From Clostridiaceae bacterium (GTDB taxonomy: Bacteria > Bacillota > Clostridia > Lachnospirales > Lachnospiraceae), in assembly GCA_009911305.1 (NCBI GenBank), contig QXXC01000012.1, positions 1 through 64,000 of the forward strand: a DNA stretch of 64,000 bases, written 5' to 3'. Each line of letters starts with the position of its first letter. Position 1 is the stretch's first letter. Below are positions 61,406 to 64,000 of this stretch, one piece after another. The notes under the pieces were generated by a model. That model was not told where the DNA came from, ran no database searches, and worked only from the letters and a program-made list of their open reading frames with translations. The position numbers and the translations under genes were made by a program.

Positions 61406-62635
61406 TCACCGGCTGGAAATCTGTCCATAACACTCCCTGAACACAGTCCCGATATACCGCATCTCTTCTTCCGTCAGCCGTGTGTGCAGCGGCAGTGTGA
61501 TCTCATTTTCATACTGGTGAAAGGCATTTGGATAGTCCTGAATGTCAAACCCAAGCTTTTTATACGCTGTGTGCATCGGAAGCGGTTTATAATGCACGTT
61601 CGCCGCCACCCCGCGCTCTGCCATTTCCACAATCAGACGGTTCCGGAACTCCACCGTTTTCCCGGTCAGCCTGGCCAGGCAGAGATGGCGGCTTGAGGAG
61701 AAATCCGGGCCGTCGTGCTGCAGGAGCTCTACCGGAAGCGGGGAAAGCATTTCTTCATATCGGTGCAGAAGCTCCCTTCTCCTCGCAAGCATCCCCGGAT
61801 AGCGCTCAAGCTGCGCCAGGCCGATCGCCGCCATGATATCTGTCATATTGCACTTGTAGGCCGGCATTACTATGTCATACTCCCAGGCCCCGGGCTTTGT
61901 CTTGGACAGCGCATCCTTGCTCTGGCCGTGCAGGGATAACAGCATGAGCTGATGGTAGATCCATTCATCATCCATTCCCGCTGCCCGGGCTTCCTCGGGA
62001 AGCGGTTTCCACACCAGCGCGCCGCCCTCGGCAGTCGTCAGATTTTTGACGGCATGAAAAGAAAAGCTGGTAAAATCAGCCGCCTGCCCGCACTGCTTTC
62101 CACTGCGCGACGCGCCGAACGCATGCGCTGCGTCCGCCAAGACAGCCATCCGGCCAAACGCCTTCTGAAGCGGGCTCCCGGGATGAAACAGCGCCCGTTT
62201 CTGCTCTGCAATCGCAAGGATCCGATCATAATCACACATGACCCCTGCGATATCAACCGGGATAACCGCCTTTGTCCGCTTTGTCACCGCCGCCTCCAGC
62301 CGGTCATAATCCATGTGATACGATCCCGGCGCCGTGTCAACCAGAACCGGGCGCGCGCCGGTGTGCAGGATAACGCTCGCGCTGGCGGAATATGTATAAG
62401 CGCTTGTGATTACCTCATCCCCGGGCCCAATCCCCAGAAGATGCAGGGCCAGCTCCATACAGGCCGTCGCGGAATTCAGGCAGACCGCTTTTTCCGTGTG
62501 AGTAAATGCAGCGATCCGCTGTTCAAACTCCTTTGTCTTCGGCCCTGTGGTAATCCAGCCGGAACGGAGTGCCTTTGCAACCTCCTGTATCTCCTCTTCC
62601 GTGATATCCGGCGGTGAAAATGGTATATGCATCAT
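61406..62635 (-). CDS. DegT/DnrJ/EryC1/StrS aminotransferase
   Basis: A 409-residue PLP aminotransferase with Lys197 (FSFHAVKNLTTAEGG) and the opening MHIPFSPPDITEEEIQEVAK seen in enzymes that aminate C4 of 4-keto sugars (PglE/ArnB/WecE group). No 4,6-dehydratase to supply such a substrate is in the window, so the partner must be elsewhere. The start follows GGAGGAGG. It is the second gene of the operon, 22 bp after the antiterminator gene. Confidence 0.85.
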   Translation of the reverse strand: MMHIPFSPPDITEEEIQEVAKALRSGWITTGPKTKEFEQRIAAFTHTEKAVCLNSATACMELALHLLGIGPGDEVITSAYTYSASASVILHTGARPVLVDTAPGSYHMDYDRLEAAVTKRTKAVIPVDIAGVMCDYDRILAIAEQKRALFHPGSPLQKAFGRMAVLADAAHAFGASRSGKQCGQAADFTSFSFHAVKNLTTAEGGALVWKPLPEEARAAGMDDEWIYHQLMLLSLHGQSKDALSKTKPGAWEYDIVMPAYKCNMTDIMAAIGLAQLERYPGMLARRRELLHRYEEMLSPLPVELLQHDGPDFSSSRHLCLARLTGKTVEFRNRLIVEMAERGVAANVHYKPLPMHTAYKKLGFDIQDYPNAFHQYENEITLPLHTRLTEEEMRYIGTVFRECYGQISSR

Positions 62636-62657
62636 ATTGATTCCTCCTCCTGACTGT

Positions 62658-63242
62658 TTACATGCGCGCCCGCCCGCTGTCCTTTAAAAGCTCCACCCCA
62701 AACAAGATTCTCTGCATCCGGTTAAACAGCGGCACCTCCACAACCGCAAAGCGCTTATGCAGGTTCAGCTTAACGAGACGATCCACATATGGTAAGAGCG
62801 CCCCCTGTGTCTCCACGATCTCCCGATCCGCCCCCAGCGTAATCCGGCTCATGCCCATCACTTCTGTCAGCTCTTCACCGCAGATATCCTTCAGAAACGC
62901 CAGATCCGCCAGATCCACAGGAATCATGGCCGCTTTGGCGCGCCCTCCGCTCTCCTGTCCCCCGGCCCTTTCGCTGAATCCACCAGCCCTGAGCGGCTGC
63001 GGAAAATCCCGGCTCCGCAAAAGCGCTTCTGCAAGCTCCTCCCTGCAGGCTGTTTTTACAAAGATATAACCTGGAAACAGTACCTCCTCCATTCTATGCC
63101 AGACTCCGCCGGAGCGGAATGCCTTCGCCCTTCTGGGAAGCGCCAGACGGCAAAACAGCCTTCCGCCTATCCTTCTCTCCAGAAGCTCAGCCGCGGCAGC
63201 CTCCCGCTTGCTGGCAGTGCTTAACACATACCATTCCTCCAT
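62658..63242 (-). CDS. NusG-paralogue antiterminator, LoaP-like
   Basis: A 194-residue NusG paralogue: NGN domain (about 1-115; EEWYVLSTASKREAAAAELL, LFPGYIFVKT) and C-terminal KOW domain (about 140-190; YVDRLVKLNLHKRFAVVEVP). It is not the housekeeping NusG, because it heads a polysaccharide operon and lacks secE/rplK neighbours. LoaP and related proteins let RNA polymerase read through terminators in long biosynthetic operons. ATG 63242 follows GGGGG; a GTG at 63260 is less likely. An insert rich in G, R and A (about 90-110) is unusual. Confidence 0.82.
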   Translation of the reverse strand: MEEWYVLSTASKREAAAAELLERRIGGRLFCRLALPRRAKAFRSGGVWHRMEEVLFPGYIFVKTACREELAEALLRSRDFPQPLRAGGFSERAGGQESGGRAKAAMIPVDLADLAFLKDICGEELTEVMGMSRITLGADREIVETQGALLPYVDRLVKLNLHKRFAVVEVPLFNRMQRILFGVELLKDSGRARM

Positions 63243-63313
63243 CTTGTATGCCCCCTTCACGGATGAACCGTATGCCTGTGTGCAGTACCATGTATCTCCG
63301 CACAGCCACGGAT
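63243..63313 (-). promoter_or_regulatory. Leader of the polysaccharide operon
   Basis: About 70 nt between the left inverted repeat and the loaP start. I see no promoter in the minus direction here, so transcription must start within or beyond the putative invertible segment. Short complementary parts (GTGC...GCAC; CCGT...ACGG) could form hairpins recognised by LoaP. Confidence 0.45.
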
Positions 63314-63338
63314 TTCGTAGAATAACGTAATCTACGAA
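63314..63338. repeat. Left recombination-site-like inverted repeat
   Basis: A 25-bp near-palindrome with arms TTCGTAGA and TCTACGAA around a 9-bp centre (ATAACGTAA). Its first 21 bp are exactly repeated in inverse orientation at 63497-63517. Two short inverted arms around a core is the usual build of a tyrosine-recombinase crossover site. Confidence 0.75.
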
Positions 63339-63492
63339 AGAGAATTGTGTGTTTATTTTTATTATAATCAGATTTATTTTTCAGGAGATTTGATTTAAGA
63401 ATTTTATAACGAATATTTATAGAATATTAAAACATTTTTGAGAAAAACTGTTATTGAAATAACCCGGAAACCGTAGTATAATGAATGAAAAT
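63339..63492. promoter_or_regulatory. Putative invertible promoter segment
   Basis: About 154 very AT-rich base pairs between two inverted sites. The best promoter inside points rightwards (+), away from the polysaccharide operon. Inversion would turn it leftwards, with the start about 100 bp before loaP. The minus strand shows only poor -10/-35 combinations. Confidence 0.7.
63454..63482 (+). promoter_or_regulatory. Promoter inside the invertible segment, in OFF orientation
   Basis: TTGAAA (63454-63459), a 17-bp spacer, TATAAT (63477-63482). The predicted start lies a few bases before the right inverted repeat. In the present orientation the transcript would end at the terminator near 63670-63707. 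Confidence 0.75.
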
Positions 63493-63517
63493 TTCTTAGA
63501 TTACGTTATTCTACGAA
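63493..63517. repeat. Right recombination-site-like inverted repeat
   Basis: Arms TTCTTAGA and TCTACGAA around TTACGTTAT. 63497-63517 is the exact inverse of 63314-63334; the outer left arm has a single mismatch relative to a perfect palindrome. Confidence 0.75.
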
Positions 63518-63669
63518 GTGTCCCTATTCCGGAGATGTGGTCTTTTGCGGACGTTTTAACGGTTCTCTAATTGCGATTCGCAGGGAGGACTGCCGTCAAC
63601 GGTATTGGGGTGAAATTTTGTATCAATTCGTGTCAATTGGCTAAATAACACAAAATGACTGATTTTGGT
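63518..63669. other. Non-coding stretch right of the switch
   Basis: About 150 bp with no ORF of useful length and no ribosome site before a start codon. It separates the switch from a terminator and appears to be a dead end for transcripts in the present orientation. Confidence 0.5.
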
Positions 63670-63707
63670 AAATGCCCCGTTTCCTGTTGACTTCGCGGGC
63701 ATTTTTG
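63670..63707 (+). terminator. Terminator overlapping the next promoter
   Basis: AAATGCCC (63670-63677) pairs with GGGCATTT (63697-63704), followed by TT. It would stop rightward transcripts from the switch. Its right side overlaps the -35/-10 region of the next gene. Confidence 0.6.
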
Positions 63708-63715
63708 TGTATACT
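63687..63715 (+). promoter_or_regulatory. Sigma-A promoter of the last gene
   Basis: TTGACT (63687-63692), a 17-bp spacer, TATACT (63710-63715). Confidence 0.65.
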
Positions 63716-63849
63716 TAAACTAATCATTTACATAAAAATCAGGTTCTCTCACTCTTATTTAATCTGTACTTCCATCATTCAGTTCATCTGTTTTCGCACG
63801 GTTATCCGCAGTTTATGATAATTACATCAGCAAAAAGGAGGTTTTTTTT

Positions 63850-64000
63850 ATGATGAATCAGGAAGATATGAATGTCTTGTCCACTATGATAGATGAGAAA
63901 CTGAATGCGAATAATTCAGTGGTCGTCAGCCTGATCCAGGGGCTTATTCTGCCTCTGCATACAGAGATGCTGGACTTTAAAGCAGAAGTGATGGAACACT
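63850..64000 (+). CDS. Hypothetical protein, N-terminal part (runs off the window)
   Basis: ATG at 63850 (a second at 63853) follows AAGGAGG and a T run. The 50 visible residues (MMNQEDMNVLSTMIDEKLNA, then NNSVVVSLIQGLILPLHTEM) look helical. They resemble the start of Clostridial coiled-coil proteins of unknown role, but too little is visible to name a family. It has its own promoter and is transcribed away from the polysaccharide operon. Confidence 0.6.
   Translation, partial: MMNQEDMNVLSTMIDEKLNANNSVVVSLIQGLILPLHTEMLDFKAEVMEH

Noticed and set aside
61952-62617. 221-codon + strand ORF opposite the aminotransferase
   Set aside because: Shadow ORF; composition is that of a complement strand.
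62658-63242. Housekeeping NusG
   Set aside because: Context is a polysaccharide operon and not secE-nusG-rplKA; the insert between the domains also differs.
63314-63517. The inverted repeats as ends of a MITE
   Set aside because: No direct repeat flanks the sites, each site is itself palindromic, and a consensus promoter lies inside; a switch fits better.
1-64000. CRISPR arrays, tRNA or rRNA genes
   Set aside because: No regularly spaced repeats, no tRNA-like cloverleaf and no rRNA sequence was recognised on either strand.

Overview
The window comes from a spore-forming Gram-positive bacterium, most likely a member of the Lachnospiraceae (Clostridia). The evidence is spoIVA, a Firmicute-type LexA with GAAC-N4-GTTC boxes next to a YneA-like SOS gene, an L27 with an N-terminal extension paired with its protease Prp, the paired radical SAM genes of the TIGR03960/TIGR03936 families ahead of an RNase E/G, strong AGGAGG ribosome sites and moderately high G+C. 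I see no rRNA, tRNA or CRISPR array.

Layout. 1-2.5 kb is a graveyard of mobile DNA: three decaying copies of the same Rpn-nuclease tail, a broken IS630-type transposase and two tiny ORFs. 2.5-13.5 kb is a housekeeping run on the + strand (two radical SAM-type genes, RNase E/G, rplU-prp-rpmA, obgE, yhbY, nadD, yqeK, rsfS), with an AlgI/AlgX-like O-acetylation pair inserted before rplU. 13.6-26.2 kb holds a DUF554 membrane protein, lexA with its divergent SOS target, a GH36 alpha-galactosidase, a TtcA-like protein with a XerS-like tyrosine recombinase, RNase HI, a beta-CASP hydrolase and spoIVA. A 261-bp miniature transposon with a perfect 9-bp target duplication lies in this stretch. 26.3-37 kb carries a VanX-like lipoprotein, a zinc-ribbon/discoidin-like protein, a complete branched-chain amino acid ABC transporter (livK, terminator, livHMGF), plsY, der and a DUF512 radical SAM gene. 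A decayed second copy of the miniature transposon follows.

37.5-46.9 kb is an uncharacterised catabolic island: an ornithine cyclodeaminase-like protein, an EamA exporter, a GltS symporter, two FGGY kinases, a BtpA/SgcQ protein and a ROK repressor. It has related AT-rich operator-like sequences in three of its promoter regions. prs (47-48 kb) separates it from the last region.

48.5-63.2 kb is one long minus-strand exopolysaccharide operon headed by a LoaP-like NusG paralogue. It has a priming sugar transferase, three GT4 glycosyltransferases, a flippase, a polymerase, two PLP aminotransferases and a WbpA/WbpB/WbpE/WbpD-like set expected to make UDP-2,3-diacetamido-2,3-dideoxyglucuronic acid. 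Its middle is visibly more AT-rich than the rest of the window. One gene, a polysaccharide deacetylase, is split by an in-frame TAG.

The most exciting feature lies just upstream of this operon (63.3-63.5 kb). Two inverted 25-bp sites, each itself nearly palindromic, enclose about 150 bp with a consensus promoter. In this assembly that promoter points away from the operon and runs into a terminator. This looks like an invertible promoter, caught in the OFF orientation, giving phase-variable control of the surface polysaccharide.
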